A DNA stretch of 64,000 nt from Corinectria fuckeliana (lineage: Eukaryota; Ascomycota; Sordariomycetes; Hypocreales; Nectriaceae), in contig WPDH01000110.1 of the NCBI GenBank assembly GCA_019137255.1, positions 62,001 to 126,000 of the forward strand. The letters run 5' to 3'. The position numbers and the translations under genes were made by a program. The notes beneath the pieces are model-generated. The model ran no database searches. It was not told the DNA's origin and saw only the letters and a list, made by a program, of their open reading frames with translations. How positions within the stretch are numbered: position 1 is the stretch's first letter; each line of letters starts with the position of its first letter. Of this stretch, positions 46,094 through 56,639 are shown in pieces.

Positions 46094-47575
46094 TCAAGGC
46101 AACAAGACTCCTCGCAGCCCGTTATCGACACGGTCAAGCCACAACCCACCGTATCCCGCGTCTCGCAACCTCGTTGCTGATCTGATAAAGTCCATGGCTT
46201 CTCGACCCCCAATTCCTGGGCGGAATCTCACTGGCTCAAACACGTCGAACATATCTGCTCCGGGACCTGGCATCTCCACCATGGCGACCAGCAGTGGGAA
46301 ATCTAGCCCGAACCCCACCGTCTCGTCGCGCGGCCAGGAGGCCAGGATGCGAAGCTCGTTAAAGATGCTTTCCGCGTACTCGTACGCCGTCCTGTCCTCG
46401 ACTCCGAGAGGGAAACGCAGACGATGGATGATGAGCAGAGCTGCCGTGCGGTATAAGCGGGCCTGCGCCAACATGGCGGCTACTTCCCTGGCCCTATACT
46501 TCGAGTGAAAGTCCATGGGTAATTTAGGACTCCAAACGCTTATTCTGTACTCAACTTCCAGGTATGGGTCATCTTTGTCGACCATAGACGATGGCATGCA
46601 GTCTTGGGTTTTGCACTGCCAACTGCGTTCGCACAAGTCATAAAGAAGCGGAAGCAACGACGAGCAGATACCCAGCATCCTGTCGACAATACATCGGTCT
46701 GTAGCCGGGAGCCGAACAACAGGGACCTCCCGCCGGAACAGACATTCGACGGTGTCGATGAGGACTGGGGTAAGGGTAATCGAGTCCAGATCCGGCCGCT
46801 GCATAAGAGCCGGATACCACTCCTTGACGCTTAACAGGCTGCCACGCGTGATTGTGTGCGTGGAATAGTCCTGCACCAGAGAATGGTAGACCAGCAGGAT
46901 CTGGCCTATCATGACGACCACGGCCGCATCTTCTGCCTGCATGAGCGAGGGCGACGCGCTCGTCAAGTATTGCAGGCATTGCACGCCAACAGTCAGGTCT
47001 GCCGTCCCAATACGCGTCTTCCGATAGGGCATGACTTCCAAAGCAGCAGAGTAGGCATCTGTAAGAATCCGTGGAGAGCGCGTGAATAGCAATTGAATAG
47101 CGGCTTGGAATTCTCGCGCAAAACTCTGTCCTAGCATGAAGTGACGATGCGTGGAGAAGAAGCCTTCTGACGTCTCCAGCACGTGGTTGAGATGTCGATA
47201 ACGAGACGTGTGCGGCCTAAAGGTGCAGGGGCTCGCCGTGTACGGGGCTACTGATTTAGCTGCAGTTTCAGCGGCCTCATTGTCGTGAACCTGGAGCTGG
47301 GATTCGGAGTTGACGTCGATGACTGTGTAGCTACCGTGTGAAGTTCTCCCAGATACAGGAGGTCGACCCATGCGTTTATTCCGTCTCGAACAGCACGCTT
47401 TATCTAACTTCTGACACCGGGAGCAAGTCTGCTTCTCTCGCTCGAAGATGCATTTCTCCTTGTTTTTGTAGCATCCTTGGCATGCTCCTCGTGAAAGGGT
47501 TGGGCGCTGATGAGCACCAGGCTTAGGCTTATTGGGCTTGGGCATGGGAGCACTGAGGCGGGTACTTCGATGCAT
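46094..47575 (-). CDS. Zn2Cys6 transcription factor
   Basis: A single-exon reading of about 493 aa from ATG 47575. The frame is open further upstream to 47800, and ATG 47611 or 47545 are alternatives. The zinc cluster has the exact spacing C-x2-C-x6-C-x8-C-x2-C-x6-C (ACQGCYKNKEKC..TCSRCQKLDKAC), followed by KRMGRPP, an AT-hook-like basic element. The remaining about 370 residues are helical, with a fungal regulator profile (TAALLIIHRLRFPLG near the C terminus) and no catalytic motif. The starts of this gene and of the acetyltransferase-like gene face each other across about 415 bp. This is the classic arrangement of a local regulator and a target gene, but the link is only inferred. Confidence 0.8.
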   Translation of the reverse strand: MHRSTRLSAPMPKPNKPKPGAHQRPTLSRGACQGCYKNKEKCIFEREKQTCSRCQKLDKACCSRRNKRMGRPPVSGRTSHGSYTVIDVNSESQLQVHDNEAAETAAKSVAPYTASPCTFRPHTSRYRHLNHVLETSEGFFSTHRHFMLGQSFAREFQAAIQLLFTRSPRILTDAYSAALEVMPYRKTRIGTADLTVGVQCLQYLTSASPSLMQAEDAAVVVMIGQILLVYHSLVQDYSTHTITRGSLLSVKEWYPALMQRPDLDSITLTPVLIDTVECLFRREVPVVRLPATDRCIVDRMLGICSSLLPLLYDLCERSWQCKTQDCMPSSMVDKDDPYLEVEYRISVWSPKLPMDFHSKYRAREVAAMLAQARLYRTAALLIIHRLRFPLGVEDRTAYEYAESIFNELRILASWPRDETVGFGLDFPLLVAMVEMPGPGADMFDVFEPVRFRPGIGGREAMDFIRSATRLRDAGYGGLWLDRVDNGLRGVLLP

Positions 47576-47991
47576 GTTCGTGGAGGAGCCGGTGCAACTA
47601 TTGGTCTTCATATAAACCGGTCGGTGCTTGAGCCGGTGTGGAAGGGTGAGGATCCAAATCCAACTTTGCACGATGGGAGGATTGTCATCATCATTTCGGT
47701 AAACGATTCTCCGATCCGTTTCTAGCTTGTGAGCCCGTAAACCCGGAAGATGACCGGTCGCGGTGGATCTCGACCGGCGACTTTCTACCCATTTCGGCAA
47801 GGTCGGACTACAGATCGGGACATCGCCTCATCGAACCGATTTAGCTTACTAGCATAGCATCTCATTGATGAAACTCCCGTATGTTCCACGTCCTATAAAT
47901 TAACAGTGTCCTGCTGCTTCAATATGTGACCATCTCTCAAGTTCTGCACACCGACTTTCTGCATAGCCCTTGATTTTGACACTTCACGAAC
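47576..47991. other. Bidirectional promoter region
   Basis: A 415-bp spacer between the divergent regulator and acetyltransferase genes. It contains a TATA box for the plus-strand gene. Several CGG-rich spots (near 47745-47775) could be Zn2Cys6 half-sites, but no well-spaced pair was established. Confidence 0.4.
47894..47900 (+). promoter_or_regulatory. TATA box of the acetyltransferase-like gene
   Basis: TATAAAT lies 92 bp upstream of ATG 47992, with a pyrimidine-rich leader following. The distance is similar to the TATA-ATG spacing seen at the hydrolase gene in this window. Confidence 0.55.
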
Positions 47992-49440
47992 ATGAGCGAC
48001 CAGAACGAGTTTTTGCGATACGCAAGTAAGTCTTCATCGTTTTACATCTTCGTCCAAGCTGTACTGATGTGGACAGGTCCAAACGAACAGCGCACGATAA
48101 GCCGTGAGGATCTCGGCTTCTACCACGCCGTCATCGTCGGAGCCGTTTATGAAATTGGCCACCAAGTTGACCTCAAGTCTCCCCAGTCCTTCTTCTACCC
48201 TTTGAAGCGCTGTATCTTGCAACATCCCTGGCTATGTGTCGTCGTCGGGGATAAGCACACCGACAAGGCTTTCTATGAACGGGTTTCCCGTATTGATCTC
48301 GAGAAACACATATCCATCGCCGATGCACACGCGGATGACGACTTGGCTGCCATTCAAAAGCTACTCGAAGCCGACGTTGACAAGCCATTTCTTCCGGATA
48401 TTCCGCTCTGGAGAATCATTGTCCTCCCCATGCAGCCTGGAAGATGCTTCGTCGCCTTCTCCTATTCCCACGCCATAGGCGATGGCATGTCTGGGCCGTG
48501 CTTTCATCGAAGCTTCCTGGAAGCACGCAAAGCCTTGCCAGACGCTGCAGTGCCGCCGATAGTCGAAACACCTGCAAGGCCTCTTCCAGCTCCGTTTGAC
48601 ACTACCGAGCGGCTTCCCATATCATGGTCATTCCTGCTTGCGCCTCTGATTGCCGTCCTCGTCCCAAGGTTCCTTGCAATCTTGCTGGGTGTGCAGGCCA
48701 GTGTGTCCATCGTCGACAAAGGGTCTTGGACTGCCTCTCCCAGCTCTTTCGACCCCGAAACGCACCATACCAAGATCAAGGTCATTGAGATTGAGAACTC
48801 TCTAGTGAACAACGCCATCATCGCCTCTCGGAAGCACGGGGCAAAGCTGACGGGGACGATCCACCAGCTCATTAACCGTGCGCTGAGCCATGCACTCCCG
48901 GACCTGAACGTGACAAATTTGGTCTCACAGACGGCCCTCAACATGCGCAAGTCTGTAGGCGTTCCCGAGGACGAAATGGGCGAGTTCGTGTCGGGCTGCT
49001 ACATTGCCTACGATCGCTCAAGCGCTTCGGGTCCTCTGACTGACGAGGAATGGGCGGTCGCCGGGGAATCCACTCGCAAACTTGCAGTCAGAGCCTCGCA
49101 GCTCGCGGACCAGCCCATCGGCTTGCTGAGATACGTGCCGAGCATCCGAAAGTGGACGCTCGGCAGGTTGGGCGAGGCAAGAGACTGCTCCTACGAGGTG
49201 AGCAACATTGGTTTAGTGGACGGAGGTGCAGGCGAAGAGGGTGTAAGGGTTACGAAGATGGTGTTTACGCAGTCTGGACATGTTACCGGCCCCATGAGTT
49301 TCAACTTGGCGAGTGTCAAGGGTGGAAGCTTGGTGTGCACTGTGACTTGGCATCATGGGGCGTTGGCCGTCGCCGACGAGGGTCAGTTTATCGACCGAGT
49401 GTGTGCATCACTGAAGACAGGATTCAGTGAGTTTGTTTGA
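47992..49440 (+). CDS. Alcohol acetyltransferase-like (AATase) protein
   Basis: Exons 47992..48025 and 48077..49440 give 465 aa. The 51-nt intron (donor GTAAGT, acceptor GACAG) is stop-free and in frame, but splicing restores the family-like N terminus (FLRYASPNEQRTISRED). The BAHD/condensation-type acyltransferase core shows SHAIGDGMSGPCFHR, the HxxxD catalytic motif, around residue 155. Further conserved blocks are LVSQTALNMRKSVGVP and a late segment ending FNLASVKGGSLVCTVTWHHG. Known relatives are yeast Atf1/Atf2, which make acetate esters from acetyl-CoA and alcohols or acetylate sterols. A hydrophobic segment (FLLAPLIAVLVPRFLAILLG) suggests membrane association. The substrate is unknown. 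The neighbouring divergent Zn2Cys6 gene may regulate it. Confidence 0.85.
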   Translation: MSDQNEFLRYASKSSSFYIFVQAVLMWTGPNEQRTISREDLGFYHAVIVGAVYEIGHQVDLKSPQSFFYPLKRCILQHPWLCVVVGDKHTDKAFYERVSRIDLEKHISIADAHADDDLAAIQKLLEADVDKPFLPDIPLWRIIVLPMQPGRCFVAFSYSHAIGDGMSGPCFHRSFLEARKALPDAAVPPIVETPARPLPAPFDTTERLPISWSFLLAPLIAVLVPRFLAILLGVQASVSIVDKGSWTASPSSFDPETHHTKIKVIEIENSLVNNAIIASRKHGAKLTGTIHQLINRALSHALPDLNVTNLVSQTALNMRKSVGVPEDEMGEFVSGCYIAYDRSSASGPLTDEEWAVAGESTRKLAVRASQLADQPIGLLRYVPSIRKWTLGRLGEARDCSYEVSNIGLVDGGAGEEGVRVTKMVFTQSGHVTGPMSFNLASVKGGSLVCTVTWHHGALAVADEGQFIDRVCASLKTGFSEFV

Positions 49441-51485
49441 GCTGTGGTGTATTGTTAACAGGGCTAGAGTGGTTTCATGATGACTGTATCATTACCCTCT
49501 TTATAAAAACAGCCCTTGACCAATGCTGCTTCAAAGTGCATTATATCTGTTGACTGTAGTTCTGCAGCAACAGAGAATCGAGTCAGTTGGATATTTCTCC
49601 TCGAACGATGCAGCAGTGTGTCACGGGAGCTCCTTGTCGGCTTTTACTATTAGAACAGCTACTTTAGCTCTTTCCTCGTGTCTGTAAACAAGTCTAGCGT
49701 TAATGAGGCCATATGTATCACTCAGAATTTGTCTGGCGATACGAATGTTAAAGAAACGAAGCCGTTTAAAGGGCAGGCTAAACTAGCACAGTATAAACCA
49801 CATAAAGGCTCTATGCTAACACGCAATAATAGCTTTGTGTCAGAGTCACGCTATCCAGGCTGTGAGGCCCAATTTTTGTCATCATGTCATCTGACAGTTA
49901 TCACCTAATACTCTGACAGTCTATTATCCTCTGCTATTATTGGCGGTGAGCTCATGATTAAGTATAGAAGACAAGAAGTAATGAGCCAAGGGCAGTGCTA
50001 TACAGCCTGAATAGCACAACTCTAGTACAAGACTTTCTACTCTCCAAGTCTACATTGATCTTGCACCCTGAGGCCTTTCCAGTCCTTCGAGCTCCCTCAC
50101 ACTAGCACGTCAACGGACTAGCTTGATGACAATATGTACCATTCACTTCACTTTTCCCATGCCACAGAGGCAGGGGGTTAGGTAAAGGGTCGGGAAAGGG
50201 GAAGAAATGAAATAGGGTAAAATGGGATGATTTAATTAATGCTCCAAGCAGCTGGGATTACGCTGTTGTTCTCGTTATATTGATGATTTTTGATCTCCCT
50301 ATCTTAGGGATTTTCCCTCTTTTCAGCTCAATCCGGTCTCTATATAATAGGAAACTATGAGGCGACTTCGACGATGGCGCCAACCCGTTCACTTACTCCC
50401 GTGACGATGAGATTGGCAGATCCATCGTCTCGCCAGGCTACAACTCCGACAAGAAATTCCGGTCGTTCACCATGTTTGACAACAACTTGCTCAAGATGTA
50501 CCAGGACATGAGAACCATAGCCGGATGGCATCGATGGCATCTGGATTGATGCTGCAAGCTCACGGCCTCATGATGGCCTAGGTGGCGGAGTGAACAATTT
50601 ATCCCTTGACGATATCAGCTGCGAACTTGGCTAGTCCTGTGTTGTGGAAATTTTGCTATCCGTTGTCATCACAATCTGCTCAACTTTGCGGCAAGACGTG
50701 TTCGCGCGGCTACCTGGCACAGCATACGCCTTTTCAGAGCGCAATGACTCCAAACAATCCAATTACGTTCTGCTCGCCTCTTCTCGAAAGCCCCTTCAAA
50801 CGCTGGTAACACTAGCGACAACTGACAAACTGCATTGTCCCACCAGGAGGTGAATACTCTACCATCATGTTATTCAAGGCTCTTTCGGGTAAAGCAATCA
50901 TCAAGCCAATCTTCTCTTGCTTTGTCAACATGCTCGAATTCGTCCTAATTGATTATTGCGTCTGCTCCTCATATGCTAGTATCGATGAAGACCGATTGTG
51001 CTCTGCTACTTCAGCCACATTGATGCTAGCTTGTTCGTCGGTGCCAAAACGGCTGTATCTGACATATTTGTACATAATTTGTGTGTAGTAGCCCAACATG
51101 GCAATTTTTATGGCCTGAATATTAGCGCAATCGTAAGCTAGCCAGATTCCCTCCATAGCAGACACAGAGAGAGTATGCAGTAGAGTATTTGCGAGGAAAG
51201 GCTTAGGGAGTCCTAGGCTTAAAACGCATGATGAAAGCATGGAACCAAACTAAAAAGATTCTAGGATTTCTTGCCGGTTTTGGTCTGCGTCTTTTCCATG
51301 CTCTTGGGATGGCTATGTTAGAAGCCTGGAAGGTTATGGGGGCTTGCCCGGGCTTTTACGCCTTTATAGCTTGTGACCTCCTGATGATTCCGCTCAGACA
51401 GATTTCTCCAGAGCAAGGATCGTCACGAAGCCTGTTTTTCAATCATCACGCGAATGAAATATGGTGGATCTCGAAGTTACGCGTA
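49441..51485. other. Intergenic with a short coding-like relic
   Basis: About 2 kb. At 50364-50546 (+) one frame reads DFDDGANPFTYSRDDEIGRS and on to a stop, which looks like a piece of a former gene. No family is recognised and no continuation found. Sequence around 50640-50850 also has a coding-like stretch. The rest is AT-rich with no supported gene. Confidence 0.35.
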
Positions 51486-53748
51486 TTAAAATTGATCGTC
51501 TCTGGCTTCCACCGGAGCATTCTCGTCCTTTACTGATGAGCCTCCATCCTCCACTGGTGCATCTGCGTTTTCTGTAGGAACTTCATCCGCCGGCGGGTCG
51601 ATTTGATCCTCTTCCGGGGAAGCCCTATCCTCCGCAGGAGCTATATCGTCTATAAGAACTTCATCCCCCGGAGGATCAACTATATCCTCTCTTGGAGAAG
51701 CTGTGTCTTCTGCAGGATCAAGTCTATCTTCTCCAGGAGCAGCTATATCCTCCGCTGGTGCCATTATGTCCTCTACTGGAGTAACTCCGTCCTCTGCAGG
51801 AGGTATCTCATCATTTGCTGGGGAAACTGTATCCTCCACAGGTGCGACTCCGTCTTCCACGGGGACAACTCTATCCTCCGTAGCAATTACTTCCTCTGCA
51901 GGAGTAGCTGTATCCTCCACAGGGACCACTATGTCTTCCACAGGGCTATCACCATCCTCAACAGGTGCAACTTTCTCTTCAGGAGCAACCTTAGTCTCTG
52001 TAGGGACAAGGCTAGTCGTTGTAGAGACAGCCTTAGTCTCTTCAAACTCAACTCTAACACGAGCATAGTCCTCGCCAATTATACTCGTCAAGTTCTCGTG
52101 GCAAAACTCCTGAAAGGGGATAAAGGGCTCGCTGTCGAAATCCGTAAATACTCCCCCAAACTCGTCTTGCACCTCACCGTACTCATCGACTGGATATTCT
52201 TGTGCAACCATCCACACGCGCCCGTCGATGAGCCGTAGGTGCAGCGGCTTCTTGGCCTGGATGGCTCTCACTCCTGCCCGCAGGAACGGCCTGACAAGAG
52301 GGTAGTACCACGAGTCATGATACTTGTCCAGGAAGGCCTTCTTGCTGCAAGTGTTGTGGTAGAATGCGTAGATCTTCCGGGTTCCGATGTTGGTGCCGAA
52401 CCTGACGCTGCGTAGCCAGTCCTGCGACCACTGGAATGGGCGTTCGTGCTCGAGGAGGGCGTTGTACAGGCTGAGCAGAGCCCTGAACAGGGAAGCCGGC
52501 ATCTGTATGTTGTAGGGCTGGAAGTGTTTGCCTTCCTCAAGCGCGTCCTCCCTCACGGTACACGTGTGGTCGTGGTTCTTGTATAGGAGCCTGCGCATGA
52601 ATCTGATGTTGTGGCACTGCGTCTGCGTGAACGAAGACTCAAAGTCGACGACGACGTGGTACTCGGTCACGTCGTGCTCGTCGTCGGCGTCCCGCTTCCT
52701 CGGGAGCGTGCGGTTCCCAACCGCGCCGGGGAACTCGCCGCGGTTGAGCTCGAGGGTGCGGTGGTATTCCTGGCGGGCATACAGCGTCGAGATGTAGTAC
52801 TGGTCCGAGTCGTGGTGGTGGAAGAGCGGATCCCACGTGTCATGGATCAGCTGCAGCGTGGCGTCGATGAGCCGGCGCAAGTCGCCCAGGGGCCCGATGA
52901 CGGTCCCGGAGTTGAGGAAGCGCGAGTCGCTGTAGACCATCTCGCCGTTGTCCGTCTTGGGGCCCCATTTGAACCGAGGCAGGGTTGAAAAGGGGACCAG
53001 CCAGCATCGCGGGTCTTCTCGCGGCCCCGGGAAGCACCCTTTGTCCGTCCCCCACAGGAGCGTCTGGCGTATGCCGCGCAAGTGCAGTTCCTCGACGGTG
53101 ATGGCTCGCTGGTCGGCTAGGTGTTGGTCTGCTGTGGCCATGAGCTCGAAGTAGCGCTCGATCATGGCTTCGGCGGGAATCTGGGCCAAGACGTCGAAGC
53201 CGTCCACGACGAGGACCAGGTCGTCCTCCTTGGCACCCGCAGGGCCGTGAAGATATCGCCGGATGGAGCGCAGCTTCGCGATGTGTGCTACCTTGGCATC
53301 GTACTCGCCCTCGCCCTTGTAGCCGAGTATTACGGGGATCGGGTAGCGGTTGATAAGGGCCGAGGCCACAACGGCGCAGAGGGGAGGCTTAACCAGGCTC
53401 GACGGGATGAGGAAATGCACTCGAGAGATTTTGTTGCCGAACTCGTCCACGTCGGGGAGAGGTGTGATGACGGAGGTGTTGTTTTCCTCGGCAGGTTTTG
53501 AGGTGCTCGCGATGCCCGCCGGGGCCAAGATGACCGAGTCCAAGACGTCTGGGTCCCAGTTGTCCGTCTGCGAGATGCCCTACTCGTGGAAACTAGTTAA
53601 GTCGTCATCTAAAGGTAGCATTTGGGAACAGGGTGGTTGAACGCACGGCATTCTGCAGATGTAAAAGAAAGACGAGAAACACCGTCGTGGAAATGACGGC
53701 GGTGATAAAGGCGACGTTCCGTGGAAGCAAGCTGCTTGACACCATCAT
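51486..53748 (-). CDS. Type II membrane glycosyltransferase-like protein with P/V/E/D repeat tail
   Basis: Exons 53647..53748 and 51486..53579 (phase 0) give 731 aa. Exon 1 encodes a signal anchor (NVAFITAVISTTVFLVFLLHL, about residues 11-31), placing the rest in the Golgi or outside. The luminal part (about 35-540) has HFLIPSSLVKPPLCAVVASAL, DDLVLVVDGFDVLAQIP (a DxD-like site) and DSRFLNSGTVIGPLGDLRRL. This series matches PLOD/procollagen-galactosyltransferase-like and related fungal glycosyltransferase-fold proteins, and no narrower family is claimed. The last about 170 residues are a repetitive Pro/Val/Glu/Asp-rich tail. The short first exon was placed by its splice sites and TM segment; without it the protein would lack membrane targeting. 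Donor sugar and acceptor are unknown. Confidence 0.75.
51490..51990 (-). repeat. In-frame imperfect repeat coding the PVED/APAED tail
   Basis: About 20 units of 7-8 codons (examples VAPVEDG, VVPVEDT, IAPAEDR, IDPPADE) vary in length and sequence but keep Pro, an acidic pair and a small hydrophobic residue. Read in other frames the same DNA gives equally repetitive Ser/Thr/Gly peptides, so the repetition is at DNA level. It sits at the 3' end of the glycosyltransferase-like gene. Confidence 0.8.
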
Positions 53749-55190
53749 CCTCGCGTTCGGCTGCTGCTTGACGGCGGCGGATAACCAGCGGGATCAAGCT
53801 GGGCGTCAACCGGTTGCTGGCGCAAAGAGACTGGATGGCTTGCGCAGCAGCGTGCTTAAAGCTAAGGGGAATGATTTATCATACAACGACGTTGAGGCTC
53901 CAGACACGTACTGGATAGGAATATACTGCTAACATCCTCTCCCGGTACATCAATTCCCATACTCGTGCGTGCGTATGTACGTGCTCACTCTGTAGCTGTC
54001 CAATTCCTGGTAGAGGCGTGAATGTGTCGCCAGCTTGAAACATTGCTCGATTCCCGCATTCCCTCCATATCGCGCTAGTGCCGGACAATGGAAGGGGTAC
54101 TTGATCAGCAATGCAGGTCAAGCAAGATGTAAACCCTTGAGCCCTCGACGCGCTCAAGAGAGAGGTCAAGTATGAGGTTAGGGTCAGACGGGCTATTTAG
54201 CTTGGCAATGCCAGCCGACGCAGGGTGAGTGTCAACGCCAGAGACTATTGACGAGTGGCTTTTTTAGATGCTTCTCACCTTGTTGAAGCACGCGCAGGCG
54301 CCTCGTCTTACACTCCCTTGTTGTGGCTGGATCTAGCAAATCCCCAGGTGCTGTATTGGAACTAACGAAATTCTTTCGGTCTTTAATCCTTAACATTCTC
54401 GGCACTCTGGAACGCAGCCTGTTCCGGATTCTCGACCAGTCATGTCTTTGATTGCTTCAAGTACAGTCTAATTATCGCCACCCCCGACGCGTCGCGTCTG
54501 CTTGGCGCCGTTGGGAACAATGTCAATCAATGATACGGACTCGGCTGGGCCCAACCGTTAAGGTCAGTGGCCTCACGACGACCCCACAAGGCGTCCACGG
54601 GTAAGACAAGCGGTGTTGGTCGTGCTGTAGACTTGCAAGGCTATGACAGATTGCTCTGATAACCTGGGGAGAATCGAGGGGGGCAATCTAGTTGCATCTA
54701 ATCAATTCTTGAACCATGGTCGTCCGTAGACAGCTTAGGATTCAGTTACAATCCAGAGGAATGCCCATGTCTTTGAATGAGCAACACCCATTTGACGCCA
54801 CAAACTATGTCTTGTAAGTAATCGCCACTCCATATCGGCCTAGTCGGTCCAGAACATAGCCTAGACCTAGATATGTCCAAACCCAAGGGAGGCTAAGTGG
54901 CGGTAAGGTCTCTCACTCTTCAATTAAAGGCTTCGGATGCTGCCAGTCTTCTGGAAATGCCACATTAATTGTCAGCTCACATGTACCCTCAGAAACATGT
55001 CCATGAAACGCCCTTTTCTCCATCTGTCAACCATTCAAGAGACAACGAGCAAGGCGCAAATAGGCCGTCTAGTGGTACAAGGGTGTATACCTACGCGGGC
55101 GGGGGTGATTTTAGGACATGGTTGTAGGGAGGGTTCAAGCCTCGGACAGGGTGGGGACGGATGTAACCTGGTGTGGATGTCTTGACAGGA
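53749..55190. other. Intergenic up to the AT-rich block
   Basis: About 1.4 kb upstream of the glycosyltransferase-like gene, still of normal base composition. A short ATG-led ORF at 54762 ends after 18 codons beside a GTAAGT and could be the stub of a truncated gene. No gene is supported. Confidence 0.4.
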
Positions 55191-56050
55191 CTCTATAAGG
55201 GTAGGATTAAATTTATACTAGTCGTGTTTATGATAAGCTGGGATAGGATATGACTGCTATACTTATGATTATTTTGAGATTTTGTATACTATGTGGGAGT
55301 TTATAGTTTCTGTTTAACTTAATATAGTGATATTGAATAATAGGGTTGTGTTATCCATACTGTCTTCTGTGCTAAAACCATTATTGTTTAATATAGCGTG
55401 ATTTTGCATAGCGCTTCAAAATGTATAGCGTCTTACTCTTCGAAATTTATACTAAGAGCTGTAGCACTATGTTGTTTGATCTTGCTGGCCTGTCTGTGTT
55501 GATAGTAAACATGGTCTGATTTAGAAAGAATACGGCTGGCTCTAACCACTATAAAATAATGTGCTAACCTGGGTTGTCTGGTCTGGCACTACTGGCGATA
55601 TGGTGATATAAGGTAATACTATTAAATATTAATATGGTATTTTATAGTAAGATAACTAAGATATAAGTATAAGAGGTGAAAGTTTAATTGCTTTTAGTAG
55701 AGTAGCTAAGTGATCTATGTAATTATGGTTTTACGTCTTAATTATAAATATACCCCTAGCTTAAAGATGATCTTATCCTAAACTTGATATATCCTATATA
55801 TCCCACCTAGAATGTTAACTACACTAAATTACCCTGATTAAACCATATCGTAAAAGTGTTAATAAACTCTATCTATAGCTACTAGTAAAATGCTTTTATG
55901 AAAACCAGAACGCCAGCCTCCTCTCCCATCCTAAGTATTATCCCTAAACTCTAATATTTAATTCTAGAACTAAAAGTCCTGAATAATAGAATTAAGATAG
56001 CTAGAAGCGCTTTAAACCTTCGCTGGATCCCAGGTTGTGATTTTATATAG

Positions 56051-56620
56051 AGAATTATAAACTCGCTTAAAAAACTAATTATTATAGATCTTATCTAGCT
56101 CTAGTTTCTTATTTGCGATAAAGGATAAGAAAGACTAAGTATAAAACTCCTTAAAGCGGTTTATGGTTTTAGGTTGTTTCTCTGTATAACTAAACTTAGG
56201 ACTTTAATAGTAAGAAACCAACTAAGCATTATAGTTATAAAGCTAGGTGATAAACTTCTAGACTGTCTTAGGGCTAAAGCTCATAGGCTTTATTATGGGG
56301 TTTAGGCTGAGTAGATAAATAAACCAGGGAGTAATCTTAGTGAGGCATCCTTAAATAATACCTTCTGGGCTCTAGAAGAGGTTTTTTAGGTAGGTGAGGT
56401 CGAGAAAAAGATGTTTATTTAGAGCTTGCTTTACTCGTATAATAATAATATAATCAGTTAGGCATAAAGTGCTATTAACCTGAGAGTTAGGGATCACTAC
56501 TGGAAGTTCATCAAAAAGATTTAGGTTAAGTAGCTAAACTTTATCAGCACTAATCTAGGATAAAGTGAAAGAGGACTAGAACTTAATCTGCTCTTTGACT
56601 AGTAGAGTGTTAATATAAGG
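56051..56620 (+). pseudogene. Decayed reading frame A, unknown product
   Basis: One frame can be followed for about 190 codons from AGA 56051. Readable pieces include SIKLLKAVYGFRLFLCITKL, RNQLSIIVIKLGDKLLDCL, and NNTFWALEEVF followed by a TAG. In-frame stops are TAG/TAA at positions where Trp or Gln would fit. Family unknown. Its 3' end faces frame B. Confidence 0.4.
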
Positions 56621-56639
56621 GTATGCTATAGTAGCAGAA

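Noticed and set aside
51228..51536. 102-codon plus-strand ORF at the 3' end of the glycosyltransferase-like gene
   Set aside because: Overlaps the antisense strand of that gene's end, has no domain and no promoter features.
55130..55150. ggttcaagcctc as the B-box of a tRNA gene
   Set aside because: No matching A-box, acceptor stem or cloverleaf could be found around it.
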